Source: Bacteroidota bacterium (GTDB lineage Bacteria; Bacteroidota; Bacteroidia; Cytophagales; Cyclobacteriaceae). Taken from it: a stretch of 37,220 nucleotides of DNA. The notes beneath the pieces are model-generated. The model was not told the origin of the DNA and made no database searches. It saw only the letters and a program-made list of their open reading frames with translations. The stretch spans positions 1 to 37,220 of the forward strand of contig JAQCJI010000019.1 of NCBI GenBank assembly GCA_027593175.1, given 5' to 3'. The first letter of the stretch is position 1. Every line of letters begins with the position of its first letter. This document shows, piece after piece, positions 25,787 to 33,096 of this stretch. The position numbers and the translations under genes were made by a program.

Positions 25787-26335
25787 GTGAAGGAAGAACT
25801 AGATTTTAATCTTTGGCTAGATAAAACACTAGTTCAACGGCAAAATCAGCTCAAAGCAGACTTCTTGAATCTTTTTGAGCAAGTTGGCAATGCATTCCCA
25901 AATTCTGAACTCAGCTATTTTTTTCCAAAATCAAGAGGTAAAAAGATCTCGAAAGGAAACCAACTTCTCGGCTTTCCCTATCTTGTTTTAGACCTGATTC
26001 GAGATTTTGACTTGGACTCAGGATGCAATTTTCGTCTAGTCAGCTGGTTTGGCCATGGGCTTTATTTTTGCGTTTTTTTGGGAAAAAAAATGCTCCTGCC
26101 TGACCAATTATTTGTTGAAAATAAATTTCAGTTAGGACGAAATGACCTCCCTTGGGATTTGGCAGCACAGGTTGACCGGATTCAAGCCCGTACATCTACC
26201 CCAAACTACCCCCAAAAGCAGACAGAATCAAGGCTATGGGTTAAGGAGATTACATTGGAAGGCAGCCACGAAAAGTGTCTCCAAGTTATAGTTGATGAGG
26301 TTAAAAAAATTCTACTGGCAAATCCGACTCGGTGA
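25787..26335 (+). CDS. Uncharacterised protein coupled to the KASIII-like gene
   Basis: 182 residues with a GTG start only four bases after the KASIII stop, which points to translational coupling. I do not recognise a family. The protein appears soluble, with a mixed alpha/beta character. It has an N-terminal helix (KEELDFNLWLDKTLVQRQNQ), a segment FFPKSRGKKISKGNQLLGFPYLVLDLIRDF, and an aromatic core LVSWFGHGLYFCVFLGKK. The C-terminal half has LWVKEITLEGSHEKCLQVIVDEVKKIL, which could be a final helix. No signal peptide or cysteine motif. The length and coupling suggest a real gene, and codon use looks like that of its neighbours. A partner or accessory function for the condensing enzyme is only inference. 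Confidence 0.75.
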   Translation: MKEELDFNLWLDKTLVQRQNQLKADFLNLFEQVGNAFPNSELSYFFPKSRGKKISKGNQLLGFPYLVLDLIRDFDLDSGCNFRLVSWFGHGLYFCVFLGKKMLLPDQLFVENKFQLGRNDLPWDLAAQVDRIQARTSTPNYPQKQTESRLWVKEITLEGSHEKCLQVIVDEVKKILLANPTR

Positions 26336-26459
26336 ACAAAAAATTTAAGGATTTCATGTACTTTTAAGTAGGAAATGATTTTCTACGGAGGTTTAGGGAA
26401 ATCTTTCATTTACGCGTTCGAAAAACTAATTCTAACCTACCCTTAAGATCCTGATTTAC

Positions 26460-28019
26460 ATGAGATATATACTGATTGTAGTATTCTCCTTTCTTCATTT
26501 TTCGCTTTTTGCACAGACTTCTAAAGTTTCAGTAGCCTATTCCAGTGATTCGTCAATTGTAGGAAAAGGATTAGCCGAGAAAAATGTTCCAATTGGCCTT
26601 TGGAAGTTTTACACCGCCAAAACCAATACCGTAGTTAAGGAAGGTACCTTTAAAAATGGGCTTCGGGATGGGCAATGGGTTAGTTATTATGAAAATGGCC
26701 AGCGAAAAGAAGTCTCAGATTACAGAGACGGAAAGCTATTTGGCCCAGCTCGTTTTTTTGATTCAAATGGTTTTCTAGTCAAAGAAATGATTTTTCAAGA
26801 TAGTATTTTGGTTGGCAAGTATAGTGAATATTACAGTAGCGAGATCGATTTGATCCACACAGTAGGTGCGCAACTTAAATTGGAGGGAAACTATATAAAA
26901 GGCAAGAAAGCTGGACAATGGCTGAGTTACTTTCCTGGGGGTGAGCTCTCTACCCGTGAATTTTATGGAGATGGATTGAGAGAGGGGACTTATTTCGAAT
27001 TTGACCCGGAGGGAAATATCATGGTTGAAGCTACTGCAAGCAAAGGGCAATTTGAAGGTATTTACAAGACCTTTTCATTACCCAATGTGGTCTACCAGTC
27101 TGGAACCTACAAAAATGGAGAGAAAATTGGCGAATGGAAAAGTTACTTCCCCGGCACAAAAATCCCTGAATCGGAAGAATATTACGATGCATATGGAAAT
27201 CGCAATGGGGAATGGGTTTACTATTACAAAACGGGCCGACTAGCACGAAAGGAGAGGTATGAGAATAATGTCGCCGTTGGCGTATGGGAGGAATTTTTTC
27301 CCAACAAGGAATTATCAAAACGTAAAACCTATGTCTTGGGTGTTCCAGAAGGAGACTATGTGGAATACCATAGTTCTGGTAAGCTTTCTGTCCAAGGAAA
27401 ATACCAAGGTGGAGCAAAAGTTGGGGTTTGGAAAACGTTCTATCCAGACGCGCAATTGTACACCATTGGAGAGTACAAAAATGACCTCAAAACAGGCTTG
27501 TGGAAGTATTTTAATAAAATTGGCATTTTGGCAGCAGAAGGAGAATACCTACTCGGTATGGAGAATGGCCAATGGGTCTACTACTACGATGGAGGCCAAC
27601 TTAAGTCTTTGGGATCCTTTAATTTAGGATTTGAGGATGGGATTTGGGGATTATTCTACGACAACAAGCAGCTAACTCAAGAAGAGTTTTGGGACAACGG
27701 CAGGCTACTCAATGTGAGTGAGTATTTCAACCTAGATGGAAAAGAAACTCGGGACAAAGGAACTTTGAAAGACGGAAATGGTACCCGAATCACCTATTAT
27801 GTTACAGGACAAAAAGAGTCCGAAGGAAGTTATCAGGGGGGTAAGGCCGAAGGCCTTTGGATCTATTACCACGAATCAGACAAAAAAGCCTCTGAAGGCA
27901 ACATGAAGGACGGTAAAAAACAAGGCCCTTGGAAGTTTTATAACTCAGCTGGCCGATTGGAAGACCTCCTTCAATTTAAGGATGACGAAATCCAAAATCC
28001 AAAAGGAAGTATCGACTGA
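26460..28019 (+). CDS. Exported YwqK/MORN-like repeat protein
   Basis: 519 residues. A signal peptide ending at SLFAQ-T (about residues 1-19) indicates export. Almost the whole mature protein consists of about 18 repeats of 20-25 residues with the pattern G-x-W-x-x-[YF]-[YF]-x-x-G-x-L-x-x-x-G-x-Y-x-x-G, for example DGQWVSYYENGQRKEV, AGQWLSYFPGGELSTRE, NGQWVYYYDGGQLKSLG. These match the repeats of YwqK-type proteins, labelled as toxin-antitoxin antitoxins in databases but in Bacteroidota mostly secreted proteins of unknown role. The repeats form beta-hairpin ladders like MORN repeats and are probably a binding scaffold. No toxin gene is adjacent, so I do not regard this as a toxin-antitoxin pair. 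A 56-residue protein follows 66 bases later. Confidence 0.85.
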   Translation: MRYILIVVFSFLHFSLFAQTSKVSVAYSSDSSIVGKGLAEKNVPIGLWKFYTAKTNTVVKEGTFKNGLRDGQWVSYYENGQRKEVSDYRDGKLFGPARFFDSNGFLVKEMIFQDSILVGKYSEYYSSEIDLIHTVGAQLKLEGNYIKGKKAGQWLSYFPGGELSTREFYGDGLREGTYFEFDPEGNIMVEATASKGQFEGIYKTFSLPNVVYQSGTYKNGEKIGEWKSYFPGTKIPESEEYYDAYGNRNGEWVYYYKTGRLARKERYENNVAVGVWEEFFPNKELSKRKTYVLGVPEGDYVEYHSSGKLSVQGKYQGGAKVGVWKTFYPDAQLYTIGEYKNDLKTGLWKYFNKIGILAAEGEYLLGMENGQWVYYYDGGQLKSLGSFNLGFEDGIWGLFYDNKQLTQEEFWDNGRLLNVSEYFNLDGKETRDKGTLKDGNGTRITYYVTGQKESEGSYQGGKAEGLWIYYHESDKKASEGNMKDGKKQGPWKFYNSAGRLEDLLQFKDDEIQNPKGSID

Positions 28020-28085
28020 CAGTTTACTGACCGCGGGTAGTAAACAATCCTATGTAAACTCGGTTAAAAAGTAAAACCAAAACCC

Positions 28086-28256
28086 ATGTTTGGATTATTC
28101 AAAAAGAAAAGCGAAAAGGAAAAACTCCAGGAAACTTATGCCAAGATGATGGCAGATGCGCATAAACTATCGCACAGCAACCGAACGGCTGCAGACAAAT
28201 TGATGGCGGAAGCAGAGGAGGTAGCCAAGCAAATCGACGTCCTCAACAAAGCCTAG
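28086..28256 (+). CDS. Lacal_2735 family small protein
   Basis: 56 residues, MFGLFKKKSEKEKL... ending DVLNKA. The basic, amphipathic N-terminus (FGLFKKK) is followed by an Ala/Lys/Glu-rich helix with a heptad-like pattern and the segment AHKLSHSNRTAADKLMAEAEEV, which fits the small Lacal_2735 proteins of Bacteroidota. The family has no known function. The product is predicted to be all-helical and perhaps to sit at a membrane through its N-terminus. Start and stop are clear, and codon use fits the neighbours. It is downstream of the YwqK-type gene and converges with the cupin gene, stopping six bases before that gene's stop codon. Confidence 0.8.
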   Translation: MFGLFKKKSEKEKLQETYAKMMADAHKLSHSNRTAADKLMAEAEEVAKQIDVLNKA

Positions 28257-28262
28257 CCACAT

Positions 28263-28784
28263 CTACTTTCTAGCGTAATCGTCCTGCAATCGGACGATAT
28301 CGTCTTCATCGGAAGGCTGGTTATCATCCGTGTGTATCCAAATCTCAGCAACGATCCCCCAGCCATGTGTACCTATCAAACGATGGCGTTCTCCCTGACG
28401 TAGCGAAACCACATCGTGGGTGGCCATAGGAACAACTTCCCCCTGCTCATTATCCATGCTCCTACTTATTGCAGCTTCTCCAGCTAATAAGGTCCATAAC
28501 TCTGCTCGGCGGTAGTGGTACTGCCAAGAGAGTCTGGCTCCAGGAGCTATAAGTAAGAATTTTGGACTCAACTTCTGTGCATACTGCTCCTTAGAAAGTT
28601 CAATTTCAGGGAAAAACTGAGCTTTAAACGCTCTAATTTGCTTTTCATCAATCACAAAAAACCCTCCCCAAGGGCGCTCAAAATCTTTGGTGGAAATTGA
28701 AAATCCGGTCCCACCTAAAAAGCGTTCTACGAGTTCAGTAATTTGAGATTTACTCAAATCGGGTTGAAGAATAAGTGGCTCCAT
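28263..28784 (-). CDS. Cupin-domain protein, mannose-6-phosphate isomerase type II-like
   Basis: 173 residues. The region after ERPWGGFFVIDEKQ resembles the C-terminal cupin of type II phosphomannose isomerases: LSPKFLLIAPGARLSWQYHYRRAELWTLLAGEAA has the cupin motif one pattern with Y-H-Y-R-R-A-E replacing the usual metal-binding H-x-H-x(3-4)-E, and VVSLRQGERHRLIG gives motif two with its His. The C-terminal EIWIHTDDNQPSDEDDIVRLQDDYAR is highly characteristic of this subgroup. The putative metal ligands are His/Glu/His. Enzyme activity is not certain because the protein lacks the nucleotidyltransferase domain of ManC. A ROK regulator is divergent 310 bases away, which may suggest sugar metabolism. 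Confidence 0.8.
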   Translation of the reverse strand: MEPLILQPDLSKSQITELVERFLGGTGFSISTKDFERPWGGFFVIDEKQIRAFKAQFFPEIELSKEQYAQKLSPKFLLIAPGARLSWQYHYRRAELWTLLAGEAAISRSMDNEQGEVVPMATHDVVSLRQGERHRLIGTHGWGIVAEIWIHTDDNQPSDEDDIVRLQDDYARK

Positions 28785-29094
28785 ACACTAGAATTAAAAA
28801 AGAATTGAAAGTTAGACAATTTTCCAATTTTTAGCTTGAGGAGGTTAAAAAATGGATCATACATCGGAATCCAATGGGTTCAGACTAGTAAGGGGTTTCG
28901 CCGTTTTTTCCCAATATCAGTTCATAAAATGGAAGGACTTCAGGTAAAATCTAGTGCATAACATAAATTGAGAATCCCATACACCTTACTTTTATTTTTT
29001 ATTAATAAAATTACCTCCTTCTTCTTTAATTTTTTTTAAAAAGTATTTTTATTCCAGCGTATTTTTTGCGTATTTCACCCCTCATCTTCCAGAC
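28785..29094. other. Divergent intergenic region between cupin and ROK genes
   Basis: 310 bases. Both genes must start their transcripts here, but no exact TAnnTTTG box was found; the nearest is TATTTTTTG (29062-29070), with one extra base. A possible 31-codon frame sits at 28852-28947 behind GAGGAGG. The 70 bases before the ROK gene are very AT-rich, suited to promoter or regulator binding. Confidence 0.45.
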
Positions 29095-30342
29095 ATGCAC
29101 CTAATTAATCCAAAAAAGAACCTCTCGAAAATTGAAGGCGTAGTTGAAATAAAAAACTACCTACTACGAATTCGACTGATCAAAAATTTATACCAGAAAG
29201 GTGCTTCCACTGCCAATGAAATCTGTGGAAGTATGGGAATTTCCTTACCTACTGTAAATGCCCTACTTACAGACTTGATTCGTTCTGGTGAAGTAATCAA
29301 ACAGGGTCGTGCTGCATCCCAAGGAGGAAGGAAACCAGACTTGTACCGATTGGCACCGGATGCATTCTATGTTTTGGCGGTAGACTTAACCAAGTACTCC
29401 GCTAGCTTGGCACTTTACAACTGTCGGCAGTCTGCCATCAAGGAAAAGGTGATGCATAAAATCGTACTCAACAATGAGCCAGAAACATTCGAACTTCTTT
29501 GTCAGCATATCGAAAGCTACCTGGAGGTTTCTGGCTTTCCTACGGATAAAACCATTGCTATCGGAATTTCCATGCCGGGATTGATTGATTCCAAGGCTGG
29601 AATAAACCATACCTACCTCAATTTTGGAGGGAAAAGTCTGCAAGAACACTTGGAAAGCAGATTTCTACAATCCATATTTCTTGAGAATGACGCGCGAGCG
29701 ATGACGCTAGCAGAATACAAGTTTTTCTCAACGCATACCGCTCAAAATGTATTGGGGATTTTTGTAGGATGGGGAATCGGGTTAGGAATCATTATTGATG
29801 GAAAAATATACCAGGGTACTTCTGGATTTGCAGGAGAATTTGCTCACTCACCTCTTTTTGAATCTCAGGAAATCAATTGCATTTGCGGAAAAAAAGGGTG
29901 CTTGGAAGCCGTTGCCTCAGGCACATCAATCGTACGCATGGCCGAAGAAGCACTCCTACTCGATAAAGACAGTATTATGGCTAGAATGGTGAAGTCCTAC
30001 AAAGGACCACTAGACCCAAATCTTGTGGTGAATGCCGCACAGGAAGGAGACCAGCGCGCCATTACGATCTTGTCTGAAGTTGGTCTTAATCTTGGAAGAG
30101 GCATCTCCATGTTGATACAGCTACTTAATCCTGAACTAATAATCCTAGGAGGGGTCGTAGCTGAAGCCAAACAATATATTTTAACTCCAATTCAACAGGC
30201 GCTAAATGTGTATAGCATGGCCAAATCAAGGGAAAAGACCCAGATAGCCCTATACCAACTTGGTAGTGAGGTTGGTTTACGAGGTGCTATTGCCGTGGTA
30301 ACCGATAAACTATTCGAGGAGGTCCTTACCAAGCCAAATTAA
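29095..30342 (+). CDS. ROK family transcriptional regulator
   Basis: 415 residues. An N-terminal winged helix-turn-helix (about residues 20-75: IKNLYQKGASTANEICGSMG, then SLPTVNALLTDLIRSGEVIK) is joined to a ROK (repressor/ORF/kinase) sugar-binding domain. The zinc site is visible as His251 in EFAHSPLF and Cys262, Cys264, Cys269 in CICGKKGCLE, and the nucleotide-fold segments VLGIFVGWGIGLGIIIDG and NPELIILGGVV are present. The HTH makes it a NagC/XylR/Mlc-type regulator rather than a sugar kinase. Inducer and targets are unknown; the divergent cupin gene is a candidate target. Convergent with the zinc-ribbon gene downstream. Confidence 0.92.
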   Translation: MHLINPKKNLSKIEGVVEIKNYLLRIRLIKNLYQKGASTANEICGSMGISLPTVNALLTDLIRSGEVIKQGRAASQGGRKPDLYRLAPDAFYVLAVDLTKYSASLALYNCRQSAIKEKVMHKIVLNNEPETFELLCQHIESYLEVSGFPTDKTIAIGISMPGLIDSKAGINHTYLNFGGKSLQEHLESRFLQSIFLENDARAMTLAEYKFFSTHTAQNVLGIFVGWGIGLGIIIDGKIYQGTSGFAGEFAHSPLFESQEINCICGKKGCLEAVASGTSIVRMAEEALLLDKDSIMARMVKSYKGPLDPNLVVNAAQEGDQRAITILSEVGLNLGRGISMLIQLLNPELIILGGVVAEAKQYILTPIQQALNVYSMAKSREKTQIALYQLGSEVGLRGAIAVVTDKLFEEVLTKPN

Positions 30343-30365
30343 GTCTCGCCCGAATACCCTACTTC

Positions 30366-30725
30366 CTAGGTTCGTAGGATGAGGTACTCTGAATTTTCTT
30401 GCAGAATCAGCCCTACATCATAGCAAATCTGATACGAGTTTCCACCGGGAACTACTCCCTGATGGGTACTGTAGCTAAAGTTAAATCCCTCCAGCAACAA
30501 ACTTTCTTTCCTCACTTTTACTTGCTTCTTCCCTTCCAAGAGAAGTGCAATTAGGATAGTTCGATTTCGCTTCAACACCCGATTGACGCTTCGAACCTCC
30601 CTATTTACAACCGAATTTTGATGATTGTTGAAGTTGTTCCTACAGCCATCGTCACAAAATTTCTTGTCTATTCTTCCCTGAAGAACTTGAGCACAAGACT
30701 GGCAAAATCGTTTTTCTATTTCCAT
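30366..30725 (-). CDS. Small zinc-ribbon protein of unknown function
   Basis: 119 residues. The N-terminus carries a zinc-ribbon: C8-x2-C11 and C24-x3-C28 (RFCQSCAQVLQGR...KKFCDDGCRNNF), similar to the DUF2116-type or FLZ-like C4 knuckles seen in small Bacteroidota proteins. A basic stretch (REVRSVNRVLKRNRT) follows and then a hydrophobic helix (ILIALLLEGKKQVKV). The C-terminal half (GFNFSYSTHQGVVPGGNSYQICYDVGLIL) looks beta-rich. No enzyme motif is seen. The sequence suggests a nucleic-acid or protein-binding role, but I do not assign one. It is convergent with the ROK gene and not obviously in an operon. Confidence 0.7.
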   Translation of the reverse strand: MEIEKRFCQSCAQVLQGRIDKKFCDDGCRNNFNNHQNSVVNREVRSVNRVLKRNRTILIALLLEGKKQVKVRKESLLLEGFNFSYSTHQGVVPGGNSYQICYDVGLILQENSEYLILRT

Positions 30726-30800
30726 AGTTTAAAAAATTAAATGGTCAGAAGGTCGAGCTTCAAGCAGAGTTTTTAATAAAAAAATTACTTTAAAAAATTC

Positions 30801-30823
30801 AAAAAAGGGGGATGTCCCCCTTT
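30801..30823 (-). terminator. Terminator of the DUF1080-Gfo/Idh unit
   Basis: AAAGGGGG and CCCCCTTT form a perfect 8-bp stem with a 4-base loop; on the minus strand it is followed by six or more T. It begins 13 bases after the oxidoreductase stop. Confidence 0.85.
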
Positions 30824-30836
30824 CTTATTCTTGAAT

Positions 30837-32186
30837 CTAGAATTTTCGGTATTTTCCGTCAAGGAACTTGTTTGCTTTCTTCTCTGCAAACTTTGCTTTT
30901 TTACTATTCCAGTGCAAGGTCTCATTCGGAAAACGACCTGCAATCACCCCAAGAAGAATCGACTCAGTCAAGCGAGCTGAATAGGAAAAAGGTGCACTAC
31001 ATTCCCCTTTACCCAAACAAGCATCCACAAATTGGTGGTAATGCTTTTTGCTTTCTCCCGCATAGTCTTTTAATGGAGCTCCCAAATTGAAAGGAGTCAC
31101 ATCAAACTGCTTGTACTTTCCTTCCACTATCCATCGAGGGAGCTGCTGAAAGTGTGGCAATAAAAGCCGCCCTTTTTCACCCAAAAACATGGCTCCTTGA
31201 TCCGGAAGCTTGTCTCCATTAGGAAGCTGCAGATCCTCATGCAGCTCAGGAGCGCCAGGACCATCGTACCATACCCACTTTAAACTTTCTGTAGTATAAG
31301 GAGTAGCAGGAAATTCATAGGTAACGATATTATTCTCCGGAAACCCAAAACCCGTCGGCTTTCTACAGTTATTGACAATCGTACGGGGTACATCCAACTG
31401 AAGTGCATTGTATGGGGTATCAAAAATATGCACACCCATGTCTCCAAGTGTACCACAACCATAGTCCAATAACTTTCTCCAATTTCCAGGATGATAGATG
31501 CCCTCCTTGAAAGGACGCTCAGGAGCCGTGCCTAGCCATAAATTCCAATTCAAATTGCTCGGTACCAAATCGCTTCCTTTAGGCTCAATTCCATCAAAAC
31601 CCCAGTTTTTAGGCGACCAAGCTCGTACCGTATGTACTTTACCAATAATCCCAGACTGAATCAATAGCGTGGCAAGCTTATAATCGTAAAAGGAGTGTAC
31701 CTGAATCCCCATTTGAGTCACTAATTTTTTATCCTCTGCCATCTTTTTCATGGCCCTAGCTTCTGTGACATGGTGGGTAAGTGGTTTTTGACAATAAACC
31801 GCCTTATTCATTTCCATGGCCCTTAGAGACGCTGGGGCATGGGTATGATCTGGTGTGGATACGACTACTGCATCTATTTGATCTTTTAATTCCTCCAGCA
31901 AGAGGCGGTAATCACTGTAGGTTTTTGCTTTTGGGTACAAGGCTGTCGCATTGCTGAGGGCGTTGGTGTCCACATCGCAAAGGGCAACTACTTCCACCAT
32001 CGGGTGGCTCGCAATGGCGCGAAGATCATCCATGCCCATGCCTCCAATTCCGATATGTGCAGTCCTCAGCTTACCATCGGCAGATACCTTTGCCATCAGG
32101 GAGGGCGCTAGAGATAGACCAGCAATCCCTAAGGCAGACTTTTTGATAAAATCTCTACGATCGATTAGTTGATAGTTTTTTTTCAT
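30837..32186 (-). CDS. Gfo/Idh/MocA family oxidoreductase, Tat-exported
   Basis: 449 residues. The N-terminus has a twin-arginine signal (DRRDFIKKSALGIAGLSLAP, Arg10-Arg11), so the enzyme is probably folded in the cytoplasm with its NAD(P) and exported by Tat. The Rossmann fold starts at HIGIGGMGMDDL. VSTPDHTHAPASLRAMEM and the family catalytic-Lys motif here as YCQKPLTHHV (normally EKP) follow, then GCGTLGDMGVHIFDTPYNAL, which places the His region. This is the Bacteroidota periplasmic Gfo/Idh/MocA type with a C-terminal domain. The DUF1080 gene ends 30 bases upstream on the same strand, so the two form an operon. Related pairs take part in 3-keto-sugar metabolism, where an oxidoreductase makes or reduces 3-oxo sugars; for this pair that is inference. 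Confidence 0.88.
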   Translation of the reverse strand: MKKNYQLIDRRDFIKKSALGIAGLSLAPSLMAKVSADGKLRTAHIGIGGMGMDDLRAIASHPMVEVVALCDVDTNALSNATALYPKAKTYSDYRLLLEELKDQIDAVVVSTPDHTHAPASLRAMEMNKAVYCQKPLTHHVTEARAMKKMAEDKKLVTQMGIQVHSFYDYKLATLLIQSGIIGKVHTVRAWSPKNWGFDGIEPKGSDLVPSNLNWNLWLGTAPERPFKEGIYHPGNWRKLLDYGCGTLGDMGVHIFDTPYNALQLDVPRTIVNNCRKPTGFGFPENNIVTYEFPATPYTTESLKWVWYDGPGAPELHEDLQLPNGDKLPDQGAMFLGEKGRLLLPHFQQLPRWIVEGKYKQFDVTPFNLGAPLKDYAGESKKHYHQFVDACLGKGECSAPFSYSARLTESILLGVIAGRFPNETLHWNSKKAKFAEKKANKFLDGKYRKF

Positions 32187-32216
32187 GAAAAAAGAGCTTT
32201 TTTGGGTTTAGGGTAA

Positions 32217-32873
32217 TTATTTTAGTTTAATGTTTCGAAATCGGACCACATCGCCATGGCCTAAAAATCCAATATGGCCTCGACTTCTTTGAAGCCCTGG
32301 ATGTTCTTTTTTATCTAGGGTACCGTTTTTACTGGCTTCGAGATAATTGCCTTCTAGGATTATCTCTCCGTTAAGTATAACGGTGATGTAGGGGTGCTGA
32401 ACCCTCACCTCCTGCTGATTCCAGTCTCCAGTAGGTCGTAAATAGCCCCGCTTGGCAGGTATCACACCATAAACTGATCCATGGTATTGGTAGGGCTCTA
32501 GGCTAGCATATTTTTCTGCTTCATTATCCAATATCTGTAACTCTTTGCCCGCATAGGCAGCATCACCTTCCAGTGGCGCATGTATTCCCAATCCGTTGTT
32601 AGCTCCAGGGGTCAATTGAAACTCAAATCGTAAGATAAAATTCCCGTATTCCTTTTCAGTAAATAAATTTCCACCTCCCCCACCTTGAGGTTCAATGACG
32701 ATCATTCCATCTTTAACCAAATACGAACTTTTGTTCCCTACCCAGCCCGTCAATGAACGCCCATCAAATAAAGATATAAAACCCTCTTCTTGAGCCTTCA
32801 AAGTGCTTAAAGGCAGCAAAAAAAGCAAAAGAAGTGGGATAAATAAGGTAAGAATTCGTAAGGATGGATGCAT
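32217..32873 (-). CDS. DUF1080 (3-keto-disaccharide hydrolase) family protein
   Basis: 218 residues. A hydrophobic signal sequence ends near LSTLKAQ-E (about residues 1-27), so it is exported. The body is a DUF1080 concanavalin-like lectin/glucanase fold: GFISLFDGRSLTGWVG, the classical opening; FILRFEFQLTPGANNGLGIHAP, the central strands; LQILDNEAEKY; the segment YQYHGSVYGVIPAK; and RGHIGFLGHGDVVRFRNIKLK, the closing motif. Family members have been shown to hydrolyse 3-keto-glycosides or are secreted glycan-active proteins. It is upstream of, and in the same operon as, the Gfo/Idh/MocA enzyme. A single-domain protein, full length. Confidence 0.88.
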   Translation of the reverse strand: MHPSLRILTLFIPLLLLFLLPLSTLKAQEEGFISLFDGRSLTGWVGNKSSYLVKDGMIVIEPQGGGGGNLFTEKEYGNFILRFEFQLTPGANNGLGIHAPLEGDAAYAGKELQILDNEAEKYASLEPYQYHGSVYGVIPAKRGYLRPTGDWNQQEVRVQHPYITVILNGEIILEGNYLEASKNGTLDKKEHPGLQRSRGHIGFLGHGDVVRFRNIKLK

Positions 32874-32899
32874 GGTGAAATAAAAAATAATGTCTTATA

Positions 32900-32907
32900 C
32901 AAATCTA
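32900..32907 (-). promoter_or_regulatory. Putative -7 box of the DUF1080 operon
   Basis: On the minus strand TAGATTTG fits TAnnTTTG exactly, 26 bases before the ATG at 32873. The nearest TTG elements are at wrong distances (11 or 32 bases), so only the -7 part is supported. Confidence 0.35.
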
Positions 32908-33096
32908 AAAGGGTTCTTCAATTATTTCCTCTTATTTATCAAAAAAACGCAGTCCTGACAAAAAAAAAGTGCTCTCAATTGGGAAAATAGAATCTCCTCA
33001 AAATTAATCGCCTAAAATTGAAACAGAGTGGCTAATTCAGAGTTAAATTTATGTTCGCTTATAGCAATTCAACTCGTTGCACGAAACCAATTGAAA

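Noticed and set aside
27031-27417. 128-codon frame antisense to the YwqK-type repeats
   Set aside because: Open only because the repeated coding sequence lacks stops on the other strand; no domain.
28022-28045. GTTTACT/AGTAAAC hairpin as terminator of the YwqK-type gene
   Set aside because: Good 7-bp stem but no T-run follows, so it is not called as a terminator.
26460-28256. Toxin-antitoxin system based on the YwqK name
   Set aside because: No toxin gene adjacent; the protein is exported and very long, and the name is a database label only.
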